Source of the DNA: an uncultured Bryobacterales bacterium
Lineage (GTDB): Bacteria; Acidobacteriota; Terriglobia; Bryobacterales; Bryobacteraceae
Length of the DNA: 64,000 nt
Reading direction: 5' to 3'
Assembly (NCBI GenBank): GCA_937959285.1
Contig: CALGAR010000018.1
Location: forward strand, 62,001-126,000
Part shown: positions 26,333 to 35,494 of the stretch, piece after piece
How the letters are laid out: each line of letters opens with the position of its first letter
How positions within the stretch are numbered: the stretch's first letter is position 1
Position numbers and translations under genes: made by a program
The notes under the pieces: generated by a model
What the model was told of the DNA's origin: nothing
The model's input: only the letters and a program-made list of their open reading frames with translations
Database searches by the model: none

Positions 26333-27070
26333 TTATCTTGTTTGCGAGTATTCGAGGCGGGCGCTGCCTCTGACCTGATCCGCCGGCGCGGCTGCCCGGC
26401 GCTTGCCGTGGAATGGCAGATGGAGAAGCCAGAAAAGGACCAGCGCCATGGCATCCGCGCAGAGGATGTATAAGGGCCAGGGGCCGAGGAAGTCGAGCAG
26501 CGTTCTATGGCTCGGCTTCTCTCTTAGAAACATATAGTTCGTTCCATACAAAGCGTCGAAAAGGCCGACCAGGAGCGTGATCACGTTCAGAGCGAGGAAA
26601 GCTCTCCATATTCCCTTGCGGCTAGGTTTGGCCTCTCCTGCAAGCACAAGGAACAGGACCGCGACGACGACGCCGCCGTGGTCGATAAAGAACTGGATCG
26701 TGGCGACCGACAGCACGGGCGCCCACAGATCCGGCGTCACCATGCTCAGCCACGCGCCGGTCAGGCCGTAGTAGTAGGCCAGGTCGAAGCACCAGGATGA
26801 CAGCGTAAAGAGGGCGAAGATGGTAATCCAGAGCGTGACTGTCGACAACTGTAGCGGCAACTGCTCCGGAAAGCGAAGCCAGCCGCGCCCGTGCAGATAT
26901 CCGTAGTAGTACAGTTCGCTGCCCATCAGGAGCACAGCCATGGCGATCCGGAAGCAGCGTTTTCTTTCCGGATATTTTTGTGCCCTTTGGGCCAGAAGAG
27001 CCGCGCCCAAGGGAATCAGGACCAGGAGAAAGAGGTGAAGGGGGCCGAATAGAACGAAATCCGTCTGCAT
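26333..27070 (-). CDS. TIGR02206/YwaF-like membrane protein
   Basis: A polytopic membrane protein of about 245 residues with six or seven hydrophobic segments. The family start FVLFGPLHLFLLVLIPL, the second-helix ELYYYGYLHGRG and PLQLSTVTLWI segments, and the loop LYGTNYMFLREKP are typical of TIGR02206 (YwaF) proteins, whose function is unknown. I prefer ATG 27070 to GTG 27097: it places the conserved FGPLH segment near the N-terminus, and TAGAGT lies 8 bases before it. Confidence 0.82.
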   Translation of the reverse strand: MQTDFVLFGPLHLFLLVLIPLGAALLAQRAQKYPERKRCFRIAMAVLLMGSELYYYGYLHGRGWLRFPEQLPLQLSTVTLWITIFALFTLSSWCFDLAYYYGLTGAWLSMVTPDLWAPVLSVATIQFFIDHGGVVVAVLFLVLAGEAKPSRKGIWRAFLALNVITLLVGLFDALYGTNYMFLREKPSHRTLLDFLGPWPLYILCADAMALVLFWLLHLPFHGKRRAAAPADQVRGSARLEYSQTR

Positions 27071-27180
27071 CCGTCCGAACTCTACCGATTCAGACACAGA
27101 CCGCCGCCGCTCTGTTACGCCGGATTCCTCGCCGTTCCTGTTGCCCTTTCGGCCATCCCGTCCGTCTATACGAATGCCAG

Positions 27181-27510
27181 GTGGTCGTCGAGTTTCTCGT
27201 TTTCGTCGTTTTCTGTTACATCTTCTACGGCGTGTGGCTGGCCCGGCATCTCCTTAACAGGTGGCGGACTCGGCGCCGGGAGGCGACTCTTGTCCGGCTG
27301 GTAGCGTCGTTCGCCGGTAAGCCGGTGAGCGAGGCGCAACGTGCGCTGGGGCCGCCTGTCGAGATCCTGGACGGACCTTCCGGACGGAGGCTTTACGTGT
27401 GGCGTCCGCCTGCCTCCCGTGCGATCCCGCCAGCTCCCGGGGTCGTTGTCGTCACTACCACCGTGGAAGCCGACGGCACGGTGGCGGAGACGTCCTGGAG
27501 AACGATTTGA
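27181..27510 (+). CDS. Small single-helix membrane-anchored protein
   Basis: A 109-residue protein from GTG 27181. The N-terminal helix VEFLVFVVFCYIFYGVWLA anchors it, followed by an Arg-rich juxtamembrane stretch and a soluble beta-rich part (LGPPVEILDGPSGRRLYVWRP; VVVVTTTVEADGTVAETSWRTI). The latter recalls SmpA/BamE-type or outer-membrane lipoprotein repeats without a lipobox. No ribosome site was found, and the open frame continues upstream to 26980 but there antisense to the neighbour. Family not identified. Confidence 0.55.
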   Translation: MVVEFLVFVVFCYIFYGVWLARHLLNRWRTRRREATLVRLVASFAGKPVSEAQRALGPPVEILDGPSGRRLYVWRPPASRAIPPAPGVVVVTTTVEADGTVAETSWRTI

Positions 27511-27561
27511 TCAGACGCCGCCCCAGCGCGGGCAGGCCGGGGTCGCCACAGCCGGCGAGGA

Positions 27562-28167
27562 TTATTTTCTTACCTGAAAGACGGCCAGCTCCGCAAACAG
27601 GTTGGGCGAGATGCGAACGCGGCGCGACCCGGAAAGGAAGTAGCGGCCCTCCACCTTCCACCCCTGATTCGCAACCAGGGCTTCGAAGTCGTCGACTGTG
27701 AGGAAGTGGACATTCGGCGAATCGTACCATTCGTACGGAAACAGCTTCGTCTTGGGCGCGCGTCCGGTCCAGAGGTGTGAGAGGCGCACTCGCCAGTGTC
27801 CGAAGTTCGGAAAGGCGACGATGGCGTGCGTGCCGATCCGCAGCATCTCCTGGAGCACGGCTAACGGCTTGCGCGTCTCCTGCAACGTCTGGCTGAGGAT
27901 CACGAAGTCGAAGGCTCCGTCGGGATAGTCGCCCAGGCAACGCTCGATGTCGCCCTGGTAAACCGTGACGCCGCGCGCGATGGCCCGCTGCACCTTGGCG
28001 CCCGATAACTCAACACCCCGGCCTTCCACCTTCTTGTGCTCGGAAAGCCATTGCAGCAGTTCGCCGTCGCCGCAACCCAAGTCAAGCACCCGGCTCTTCG
28101 GCGGGATGATTTCCGTGATGATGGCGAAGTCGCTGCGTTCGAGAAGCTCGGGACTGAAGTCGCTCAA
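27562..28167 (-). CDS. metW: Methionine biosynthesis protein MetW
   Basis: A 201-residue MetW-type class I methyltransferase-like protein: VLDLGCGDGELLQWL (motif I), GRGVELSG, ILSQTLQETRKPLAVLQEMLRIG and the diagnostic FPNFGHWRVRLSHLWTGRAPKT. MetW pairs with MetX in many proteobacteria and acidobacteria and is needed for efficient homoserine acylation. Its start overlaps the metX stop by 4 bases (28164-28167), supporting a metX-metW operon. Confidence 0.95.
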   Translation of the reverse strand: MSDFSPELLERSDFAIITEIIPPKSRVLDLGCGDGELLQWLSEHKKVEGRGVELSGAKVQRAIARGVTVYQGDIERCLGDYPDGAFDFVILSQTLQETRKPLAVLQEMLRIGTHAIVAFPNFGHWRVRLSHLWTGRAPKTKLFPYEWYDSPNVHFLTVDDFEALVANQGWKVEGRYFLSGSRRVRISPNLFAELAVFQVRK

Positions 28168-29267
28168 ACGTTCTCCCTGGCAACTCTGGCCAAAAAACCG
28201 CGGATGACCTCGGCTTGCTCGGCGACATCCACTAGAAAGGCATCATGGCCGTAGTTGGATGCGAGTTCACAGTAGGCGACGTCGCGGTTGCGGCTCCGCA
28301 ACGCGTTGACAATTTCAAGAGACTGATAGCTCGGATAGAGCCAGTCCGACGTGAAGCTGATGACCAGGAATCGAGCCTTCGTCTTCTCCAGCGCGGCCGC
28401 CAGCGACCCGTGCCCGTTCACCAGGTCGAAGTAATCCATTGCCTTCGTAATGTACAAGTACGAATTGGCATCGAAGCGGTCGACGAACTGGCTTCCCCGA
28501 TATCGCAGGTAGCTCTCGACCTCGAAGTCGACTTCAAAATCAAAGCCGTACTGCTCCCGGTGCCGCAGGCGGCGCCCGAACTTTTCACGCATTGAGTCGT
28601 CGCTCATATACGTGATGTGGCCCACCATGCGAGCGACCGCGAGCCCCCGTCCCGGTGGCTTGCGGCCGTAGTAGTTGCCGCCGTTCCAGTCCGGATCGGC
28701 CATGATGGCCTGGCGGCCCACTTCGTTGAATGCGATCTGTTGGGCGCTGTGCCGCGCCGTCGTTGCAATTGGAATTGCGGACGCTACGGCATCGGGATAT
28801 GAGACCGCCCACTGCAGCGCCTGCATTCCCCCCATCGATCCCCCGCAGACGCACAGCAGCCGCTCAATGCCAAGGGAATCGATCAGCATTTTTTGCAGCC
28901 GGACGATATCGCCGATCGTGATGACCGGGAATGTCATGGCGTACGGACATCCGGTCGCGGGATTGATGGACGACGGCCCCGTTGTGCCGCGGCATCCGCC
29001 AAGCACGTTCGAACAGATAACGAAGTACCGGTCGGTATCGAACGCCTTACCAGGACCGATCATGTTGTCCCACCAGCCCGGCTTGCCATCGTGTCCGATT
29101 CCCGCCGCATGCGCGTCGCCGGAGAAGGCATGCAGGATCAGGACGGCGTTCGTTTTGTTCCGATTCAGTTCACCGTAAGTCTCGTAGGCCACGTCAACCG
29201 GCGACAGCGTGGCTCCGGAATCGAGCGACAGGGATTCAAATCGGGCCTGTTTGGGTTCGACTACCAT
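28164..29267 (-). CDS. metX: Homoserine O-acyltransferase MetX
   Basis: An alpha/beta-hydrolase-fold acyltransferase of about 367 residues for methionine synthesis (homoserine plus acyl-CoA). Family stretches are GWWDNMIGPGKAFDTDRYF, NVLGGCRGTTGPSSINP and the nucleophile elbow GGSMGGMQ; the His of the triad is in NYGHDAFLVD. Acetyl versus succinyl preference is not certain from sequence, though the pattern resembles acetyltransferases. I use ATG 29267 (MVVEPKQARF); the TTG at 29282 would add five residues. Neither has a ribosome site. The preceding DMT gene ends 69 bases upstream on the same strand. Confidence 0.94.
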   Translation of the reverse strand: MVVEPKQARFESLSLDSGATLSPVDVAYETYGELNRNKTNAVLILHAFSGDAHAAGIGHDGKPGWWDNMIGPGKAFDTDRYFVICSNVLGGCRGTTGPSSINPATGCPYAMTFPVITIGDIVRLQKMLIDSLGIERLLCVCGGSMGGMQALQWAVSYPDAVASAIPIATTARHSAQQIAFNEVGRQAIMADPDWNGGNYYGRKPPGRGLAVARMVGHITYMSDDSMREKFGRRLRHREQYGFDFEVDFEVESYLRYRGSQFVDRFDANSYLYITKAMDYFDLVNGHGSLAAALEKTKARFLVISFTSDWLYPSYQSLEIVNALRSRNRDVAYCELASNYGHDAFLVDVAEQAEVIRGFLARVARENV

Positions 29268-29335
29268 GCGAGACGTATTCAACCTGATGATATCAAAGGG
29301 GAGGCGAAGCCCCGAAAATCTGGCGCGGAAACCGC

Positions 29336-30229
29336 CTACCTGTTCAGCATCCGGACGCCTGTCACAACGGCCGCCCCTCCAATCAATGTCGAGGCGCTAA
29401 TCGGTTCTCGCAGCACGAATGTGGCGGACAGAACACCAAAGACCGGGACCAGATTGATGAAGACGGATGCGCGCGAGGCTCCAAGCTGGCCGACCCCTTT
29501 CAGATACAAGAGGAATGCGGTCGTGGTTCCGAAAATGCCGAGGAAGGCCGCCGCCATCCATGCCTTGGCGGACCACGATACGCCCGCAACTGGCCGCAGC
29601 GCGCCGAACATCAGCAGAAGCAGGCTCCCGAACCAGGTCGAATAGGCGGTGCTAGCCATCGGAGCAAGCCGGCCTGCGACGGTCCGCCCGAGGAGCGTAT
29701 ACGCCACCCAGGAGAAAAGGCATCCCAGGATCCAAAGATCCCCCGAATTCAGCCCTGCCGCGAATAGCGCGGCGGGGTTTCCTTGAGAGAGGACGATCGC
29801 TGCGCCGATCAGGCTGATGAAGAGACCGGAAATCCTCAACACTGTCGCCCGCTCCTTCCACACAATGGCCGAGAAAAGAAAGACGATCGATGGCTGGAGC
29901 GACGCCACCAGAGATGCACGGCCTGCCGGGACCGTCTTCAGCCCATTGAAGAAGCAAAGATTATAGAGGAAGACACCGCAGAAGCCCATCAGGGCGAGCC
30001 TGACAGCAAGCTTTCCTGTGAGGCGCGGCCAGGGCCGGTTCAAAAGCATGAGGGCAAGAAGGCCCAGCGAGCCGAAGCTGAAACGAACCAGGGCGCCGTG
30101 GATGGCCGGGATTCCCTCTGTTGAAATCACTCGTCCGCAGAGCCAGGAAAAGCCCCAAATCGCGGCAGTTGCTGTCAATTGCCAGTACGCGCTGAGATTG
30201 CTGGAGGCCTTAGGATCCGATGTGCGCAT
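29336..30229 (-). CDS. EamA/DMT-family transporter
   Basis: A 297-residue, ten-helix drug/metabolite transporter built of two EamA repeats. The first repeat begins LTATAAIWGFSWLCGRVIS and the second SGDLWILGCLFSWVAYTLLGRTV; the C-terminus carries the FLGIFGTTTAFLLYLKGVGQLGA and VFVLREPIS-like segment (here ATFVLREPISASTLIG). Such proteins export amino acids or metabolites. The substrate is unknown. GATAGT lies 5 bases before the ATG and there is no ribosome site. Confidence 0.93.
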   Translation of the reverse strand: MRTSDPKASSNLSAYWQLTATAAIWGFSWLCGRVISTEGIPAIHGALVRFSFGSLGLLALMLLNRPWPRLTGKLAVRLALMGFCGVFLYNLCFFNGLKTVPAGRASLVASLQPSIVFLFSAIVWKERATVLRISGLFISLIGAAIVLSQGNPAALFAAGLNSGDLWILGCLFSWVAYTLLGRTVAGRLAPMASTAYSTWFGSLLLLMFGALRPVAGVSWSAKAWMAAAFLGIFGTTTAFLLYLKGVGQLGASRASVFINLVPVFGVLSATFVLREPISASTLIGGAAVVTGVRMLNR

Positions 30230-30341
30230 GAACTACTATCATGACGCGTTCAAGGACCGGGCCTGAATCCGGACGAAAGTGTCCTGTTCCGCTGGCCTCC
30301 TGCACCGCACTGAGAGGCTTGTGAATTCGTGATTTTTTCCG

Positions 30342-30370
30342 TTGCTCCCCCAATCGGTCTATGGTATTGT
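30342..30370 (+). promoter_or_regulatory. Sigma-70-like promoter for the TonB receptor gene
   Basis: TTGCTC at 30342-30347 and TATTGT at 30365-30370 are separated by 17 bases, predicting a start near 30377 and a leader of about 70 nt. A strong purine-rich ribosome site AGGGAAGGGA (30431-30440) then precedes ATG 30448. Assigned by consensus only. Confidence 0.5.
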
Positions 30371-30447
30371 GCCTAACACTCATTTGCCGGTTGGACGAAC
30401 GGGGGCGAGTGAGCAGCCCTTTTTTTTCGCAGGGAAGGGATAAGACT

Positions 30448-33400
30448 ATGCTGAACCGAGTTGTTCTTCTCGCCAGCGCTGCGCTTTTGTCGGCCACGCT
30501 GATCTTTGGTCAATCCACAGGCGCGGCCATCGGCGGTCAAGTAAATGATCCTACCGGCGCACCGATCTCCGGTGCTGTGGTAACGCTCAAGTCCACGTCT
30601 TCGGAGTTTGTTCGCAAACTGGCCACCGACGAAACGGGCAGCTTCTCCTTTCCCAATCTTCAGCAAGGCGGTTATGAGCTGGAGATTACCGCGAACGGCT
30701 TCAAGGTTTTCAGTCAGAAAAACATTACTCTCCGCCAGTACGAGAACGTTCGCCTCCCGGTCACGCTCGAAGTCGGCGAAACGAGCCAGCGCGTCGAGGT
30801 TACTGAAAGCATCTCGGCGCTGAATGTCGAAACCCCTGAGGTAAAAGGAACATTGCCGCGCCGTGAGATCGAGTCGTTGCCGCTGCAGGTGGCAGGCGGC
30901 CAGCGCTCCGCTGCCACATTCGTCACTCTCCTGCCCGGGGTCTCTCCGGGCGGCGGTCAAGCCGGTGCGTTTGAGGCGCGATTTAACGGCGGCCAGCGTT
31001 TCTCCGATGAGGCGATCCTCGACGGCGTCACCATGCAGGAAGGCCTGTTAAGCCAGAGCGGCATGGTTGCCATTCAGAATGATTTTCCGATCGCGCCGGA
31101 AGCCGTCAATGAGATCTCTGTGCTGACCTCCAACTACGATGTCCAGTTCGGAGCGTCGAGCGCGGCCGTGATCATCGCCTCCACAAAATCAGGCACCAAT
31201 GAATTTCACGGCGGAGCCTACGAGTATCACCGCAACAGCGCGTTCAACGCTCGTCCCTGGGGAGCTGACACGCGCCCATTCACACTGCAGAACGACTTCG
31301 GCGGTTTCATCGGAGGTCCGGTCAAACTGAAGCCTGTCTGGAACTCGAAAGCGAAGACCTATTTCTTCTTCCATCACGAGCGCTTCCGTTCCGTCGGTTC
31401 GACAACGGTTCCGATCATGACTTTGCCAACAGAAAAGATGCGGCGTGGTGACTTCAGCGAATGGAGGGACTCTCAGGGAAATCTGATTCCGATCTTCGAT
31501 CCGGATACGACGCGCGTCAATCCGAACTACGACCCTAGCCAGCCCACGGGTCCGTCGAATCTGCCCTACTTACGGAATCAGTTCATGGGTTGCGACGGCC
31601 GGCAGCCGAACGTAATCTGTCCGTCGGATCCCCGGCTTCAGAGTTCCCTTGCGCAAGGCTGGCTGAAGCTGCTGCCGCCGACGAACCGGCCGGGAATCGT
31701 CGCAAACTACCAGGCCGAACGCGGCCTTGCCTCGTCCCTTAACGCAAACACGAACCAGTACGACGCGCGTGTTGACACGTATATCGGTGAGAAGGACCGG
31801 CTGTCGGGCACATACCACTATCGCGGAACGCTCGAGTTTGTACAGTGGGTCCTGCCGCGCCCGCTGGATACGAATAACACGAGATATCCCAATTACAGCC
31901 ACATCATACGGGCAAACTGGGACCGCACCTTTTCGCCGACTTTGTTCAACAACTTCAACTTCGGCTATCTGGATCTTCCAACGAACGTAGTCAATTCATC
32001 GGACTGCTGTGTGGATCAACTCCCAAAGATACAGGGAGTCTACGACAGCCAGAAGCACGGCTCGGCCATCCGCTTCGGCGACGGATATGCGGGTTTCACG
32101 GGCAACGCGGATTTCTACACGACGCGCCCGACATACGCCTTTAACGACACTTTGTCCTGGGTCAAGGGACGACATCAGTTCAAGTTTGGCGGAGAGTATC
32201 GCAGCGTCGGGTATCCGACATTTACGGAAGCCAATGGATCCGGAACGTTTAACTTCACGGGAGATACCACGGGACTTCGCGGACTTGTGAGCGGAAACTC
32301 GATGGCGAGTTTCCTGCTAGGCGCTGTCTCGTCTGCTACCGTGCAGTACTACAGCCTGCCGAGGTGGAAGCCCACCGGCTACTCCTATGGCTTCTTTGTT
32401 GGAGACCAGATTCGGGTAACGAGCAAGTTAAACGTCAATGCCGGTGTGCGCTGGGATGTCTATCACCCATCGATGGAGGCCGAGGATCGGATGTCGTTCT
32501 TCGATCCGGTAGGGCCCAATCCGGGGGCGGGGGGCCGTCCGGGCCGGCTTGCGTTTGCCGGCACACGCTGGGGCGACGCCAGTTTCGGCCGCCGCGCGCC
32601 GGAAACCACATACTACCGGGCGATTGCACCGCGTCTCGGATTTGCCTATAACTTCCGCTCCCGCACTGTCATCCGGGTCGGCGCCGGTGTGTTCTTTATG
32701 CAGAATTTCTACCCGGGGTGGAATGGCGGCGTCGCTACGGACGGCTTCAATCAGACGGCCGCGTTCAGCGCCGGCCTGGGAGGGCTGGAGCCGGCTTTCC
32801 TGCTGCAGAACGGCGTGCCGCAGAACTTCGCGAAACCGCCGTTTGTAGATCCATCGTTCGCTAACGGCTTGAACGCTCCCAACTACCGTCCTTTTGATTC
32901 CAACGAACTCCCGCGCTCTCAGCAGTGGAACTTCACGATTGAGCATCAGCTCACTCCGTCGATGTATCTGGCCGTGGGCTACGTAGGCAACAAAGGGACG
33001 CGTCTCCTTTCGCAAGTCAATCCAATCAATGTGCTCGATCCGGCCCTACTGTCGATGCGGGAACGGCTGTTTGACCAGTTTGCCCCCGGACAAACGGAGT
33101 TGCACGGTGTCCGGATTCCGTATGCCGGCTGGCGCGAGCAGATGAGGTCGTGTCCGCCATCCGTTGCACAGGCGCTTTTGCCGTTCCCTCAGTACTGCGG
33201 AGGCATCTACGGCCAGAACGAAAACGTCGGCAACTCCACATATCATTCCTTGCAGGTGAAGCTGGAGCACAGGTTCAACAACGGTCTGTTCTTCCTCACT
33301 TCTTACACGTGGTCGAAGACACTTACTTCGACAGACAGTGCGCAGTCCGGTTCGCAGAATCCCAGACTCTTCTCTCCTTATGAAATGAAGCGCAACAAGT

Positions 33401-33984
33401 CGCTTGCGGACCAGGACCAGCCGCACGTCTTCACTACAGCTGCCGATTATCACCTGCCTTTCGGGCGCGGAAAAAGGTTTGGAGGTAATGTCGGCCCGGT
33501 TCTGAACCATTTGATCGGTGGCTGGGAGCTTTCGGGTATTTTCCGCGCGAATGCCGGCTTGCCGGTCCGCTTCAGCTCGAGCTACTGCAATGTGCCGTCG
33601 CAGTTCCAGGCGGCTTGCGTCCCCGGGCTGATTCCCGGCCAGAAACCACTGCTGCAGGACAACGATAACTTTGACCCGAATCTTCCCAGATACAACATTG
33701 CCGCGCTGGAGCCGGCCTCGTCGTTCAACTTCTACTGGGGGAAGGGAAGCCGCTACACAAACGTCAGAGGGTTCCCGTACACGAATTTCGACATCTCGCT
33801 GTATAAGAACATCACGATCGCCGAGCGGGTCCGTATCCAGCTCCGGTTTGAGTCGTTCAACACGTTCAACCAGCACATCTTGACGTCATTCGATACGAAC
33901 GTGGCGAGCCCGAATTTCGGCCGGTGGACAGGAGGGGTGTCGGCTCCGAGAAACTTCCAGCTCGGCTCGAAAGTAACTTTCTAA
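30448..33984 (+). CDS. Oar-like TonB-dependent outer-membrane receptor
   Basis: A 1178-residue outer-membrane protein. Signal peptide residues 1-22 (MLNRVVLLASAALLSATLIFG). Residues about 25-105 are a carboxypeptidase-regulatory-like beta-sandwich (GAAIGGQVNDPTGAPISGAVV), followed by a plug (ILDGVTMQEGL) and a large barrel ending in FQLGSKVTF with a terminal Phe. No TonB-box was identified with certainty. The family is massively expanded in Acidobacteria and is thought to import oligosaccharides or peptides. I take ATG 30448 rather than 30361, because the signal peptide starts there and the purine-rich site lies just upstream. A TPR gene follows 6 bases after the stop. Confidence 0.93.
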   Translation: MLNRVVLLASAALLSATLIFGQSTGAAIGGQVNDPTGAPISGAVVTLKSTSSEFVRKLATDETGSFSFPNLQQGGYELEITANGFKVFSQKNITLRQYENVRLPVTLEVGETSQRVEVTESISALNVETPEVKGTLPRREIESLPLQVAGGQRSAATFVTLLPGVSPGGGQAGAFEARFNGGQRFSDEAILDGVTMQEGLLSQSGMVAIQNDFPIAPEAVNEISVLTSNYDVQFGASSAAVIIASTKSGTNEFHGGAYEYHRNSAFNARPWGADTRPFTLQNDFGGFIGGPVKLKPVWNSKAKTYFFFHHERFRSVGSTTVPIMTLPTEKMRRGDFSEWRDSQGNLIPIFDPDTTRVNPNYDPSQPTGPSNLPYLRNQFMGCDGRQPNVICPSDPRLQSSLAQGWLKLLPPTNRPGIVANYQAERGLASSLNANTNQYDARVDTYIGEKDRLSGTYHYRGTLEFVQWVLPRPLDTNNTRYPNYSHIIRANWDRTFSPTLFNNFNFGYLDLPTNVVNSSDCCVDQLPKIQGVYDSQKHGSAIRFGDGYAGFTGNADFYTTRPTYAFNDTLSWVKGRHQFKFGGEYRSVGYPTFTEANGSGTFNFTGDTTGLRGLVSGNSMASFLLGAVSSATVQYYSLPRWKPTGYSYGFFVGDQIRVTSKLNVNAGVRWDVYHPSMEAEDRMSFFDPVGPNPGAGGRPGRLAFAGTRWGDASFGRRAPETTYYRAIAPRLGFAYNFRSRTVIRVGAGVFFMQNFYPGWNGGVATDGFNQTAAFSAGLGGLEPAFLLQNGVPQNFAKPPFVDPSFANGLNAPNYRPFDSNELPRSQQWNFTIEHQLTPSMYLAVGYVGNKGTRLLSQVNPINVLDPALLSMRERLFDQFAPGQTELHGVRIPYAGWREQMRSCPPSVAQALLPFPQYCGGIYGQNENVGNSTYHSLQVKLEHRFNNGLFFLTSYTWSKTLTSTDSAQSGSQNPRLFSPYEMKRNKSLADQDQPHVFTTAADYHLPFGRGKRFGGNVGPVLNHLIGGWELSGIFRANAGLPVRFSSSYCNVPSQFQAACVPGLIPGQKPLLQDNDNFDPNLPRYNIAALEPASSFNFYWGKGSRYTNVRGFPYTNFDISLYKNITIAERVRIQLRFESFNTFNQHILTSFDTNVASPNFGRWTGGVSAPRNFQLGSKVTF

Positions 33985-33990
33985 GAGGAG

Positions 33991-35475
33991 ATGTTTGCGT
34001 CTCTGGCGCTCCTGCTGCTTCTGGCAGGGAGTGCAGCGCATGTTCAGACTCTGATCCAGGCAGGGCGGCTGGAGGAAGCCGCGCAGGAGCTCAAGAAGCT
34101 TCTCGCGGCTTCTCCATCCGATCCGGCCCTCCTCAACCTGAACGGAATTCTCGAGGCGCAGCGAGGGAATCCAGCGGCTGCCGAGGCAAGCTTTCGGGAA
34201 GCTCTGGCCGCGGCGCCGCAGAGCATCGCGATTCACCTCAATCTGGCCCGCCTGCAGCAGCAGGCTGGAATGGCGGAGAAAGCGCTCGCGACCTGGCGCC
34301 AGATCATTCGCCTGGAGCCTTCCCACGCCGAGGCTCATTATCAGATCGCCTTCCTGCTTCTGCACAAGGGTGACCTGGCAGGGGCGCTCGCGCATGTCAA
34401 GAAGCTGAGTCCATCGGCTCAGGCAAAGCCTCAGGTGCTTGCGATCAAGGCGGCTGCTGGCGACACCGGTGCGCTTGCGGATCTGAAGAGGCACGGCGAT
34501 CTGACCGAGCAGGACATTCTGGGAATCCTGCCGGTTTTGAACAGGCGAAAGCAGGATGCAGCAGCGCTGGAGCTGCTCGGGGCGCTGTTCGATCGAGGGC
34601 TCGCAAAGCGTCCGTCACTGGAGGCATACGCCGCGCTCCTCGAAAAGCAGAAGCGCTATGCAGAGGCCCGAAAGGTGCTGGAGCAGGCCGCACAGGTAGA
34701 GGGCCGCGCCGACGTGCCCCTTCTCATGGCGCTTTCCCGTCTGTCATGGCAGCAGCAGGATTATGTGGGCACGCTCAGTTATCTGGGCCAGGCGCGCGAG
34801 TTACAACCGGACAACGGCGCCGTTCACTTCTTCTTCGGAATGACCGCGGTTGCGCTAGACCTGCCCGTTGAGGCGAAGCGTTCTCTGGCGAAGGCGGTTG
34901 AACTCGATCCTGCGAATCCCTTCTGGCGCTACGCCTACGGCGCGGTCCTTGCACAGGAGCGCGACGCGAGCGCGTCCATCCCGCACTTCGAGGAGTACGT
35001 GAAACGGCGGCCGGAGGATGTCCGAGGCCGGTTTGCGCTGGCGGTTGCCTACTTCCTCTCGAATCAGTCTGACGAGGCGAAAGAGCGGCTCGCTCCGCTC
35101 ACGCAGCATCCCGAGACTGCCGCGGGTGCTCACTACTTTCTGGGGCGCATCGCGCGACGCGAGAACCGGCTGGAAGATGCCGAGCGGGAACTGCTCGCGT
35201 CGCTCCGGCTGCTCAAAGACCAGCCGGACGCTCTCGCCGAACTAGGGCAAGTCTACGCGCGCCTGCAGAAACCCGAGCTCGCCGAGCAGTATCTGACGCT
35301 TGCCCTCAAGGTTGATCCCGATCACTACGTCGCAAACCATCAGCTGCTCGCGCTGTACCAGCGGCAAAGGGATCCGCGTGCAGAGCAACAGGCGGTCCGG
35401 TTCGAAGAGGTGAAGAAGAAACGGTCGGAAAAGGAGCTCGCCCTCTGGCGAACGATCGATATCCGGCCGTACTGA
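33991..35475 (+). CDS. Exported tetratricopeptide-repeat protein
   Basis: A 494-residue protein with a signal peptide (MFASLALLLLLAGSAAHVQ) and about ten TPR units, for example PALLNLNGILEAQRGNPAAAE and PDALAELGQVYARLQKPELAEQY. It probably sits in the periplasm as a protein-protein scaffold. The gene starts 6 bases after the receptor stop and AGGAG directly touches the ATG, a short spacing, so it is surely co-transcribed and may be coupled to the receptor. A partner role in receptor function is inference. Confidence 0.88.
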   Translation: MFASLALLLLLAGSAAHVQTLIQAGRLEEAAQELKKLLAASPSDPALLNLNGILEAQRGNPAAAEASFREALAAAPQSIAIHLNLARLQQQAGMAEKALATWRQIIRLEPSHAEAHYQIAFLLLHKGDLAGALAHVKKLSPSAQAKPQVLAIKAAAGDTGALADLKRHGDLTEQDILGILPVLNRRKQDAAALELLGALFDRGLAKRPSLEAYAALLEKQKRYAEARKVLEQAAQVEGRADVPLLMALSRLSWQQQDYVGTLSYLGQARELQPDNGAVHFFFGMTAVALDLPVEAKRSLAKAVELDPANPFWRYAYGAVLAQERDASASIPHFEEYVKRRPEDVRGRFALAVAYFLSNQSDEAKERLAPLTQHPETAAGAHYFLGRIARRENRLEDAERELLASLRLLKDQPDALAELGQVYARLQKPELAEQYLTLALKVDPDHYVANHQLLALYQRQRDPRAEQQAVRFEEVKKKRSEKELALWRTIDIRPY

Positions 35476-35494
35476 TCGCGCGCGCCGCTTCGAA

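Noticed and set aside
25015..26454. 479-codon minus-strand open frame
   Set aside because: Shadow of the GMC oxidoreductase and of the membrane-protein gene end; no family motif and skewed composition.
29283..29335. Possible SAM-type riboswitch before metX
   Set aside because: Only 53 bases separate the neighbouring stop and metX; no SAM-II or SAH consensus was recognised, only a GGGG/CCCC hairpin.
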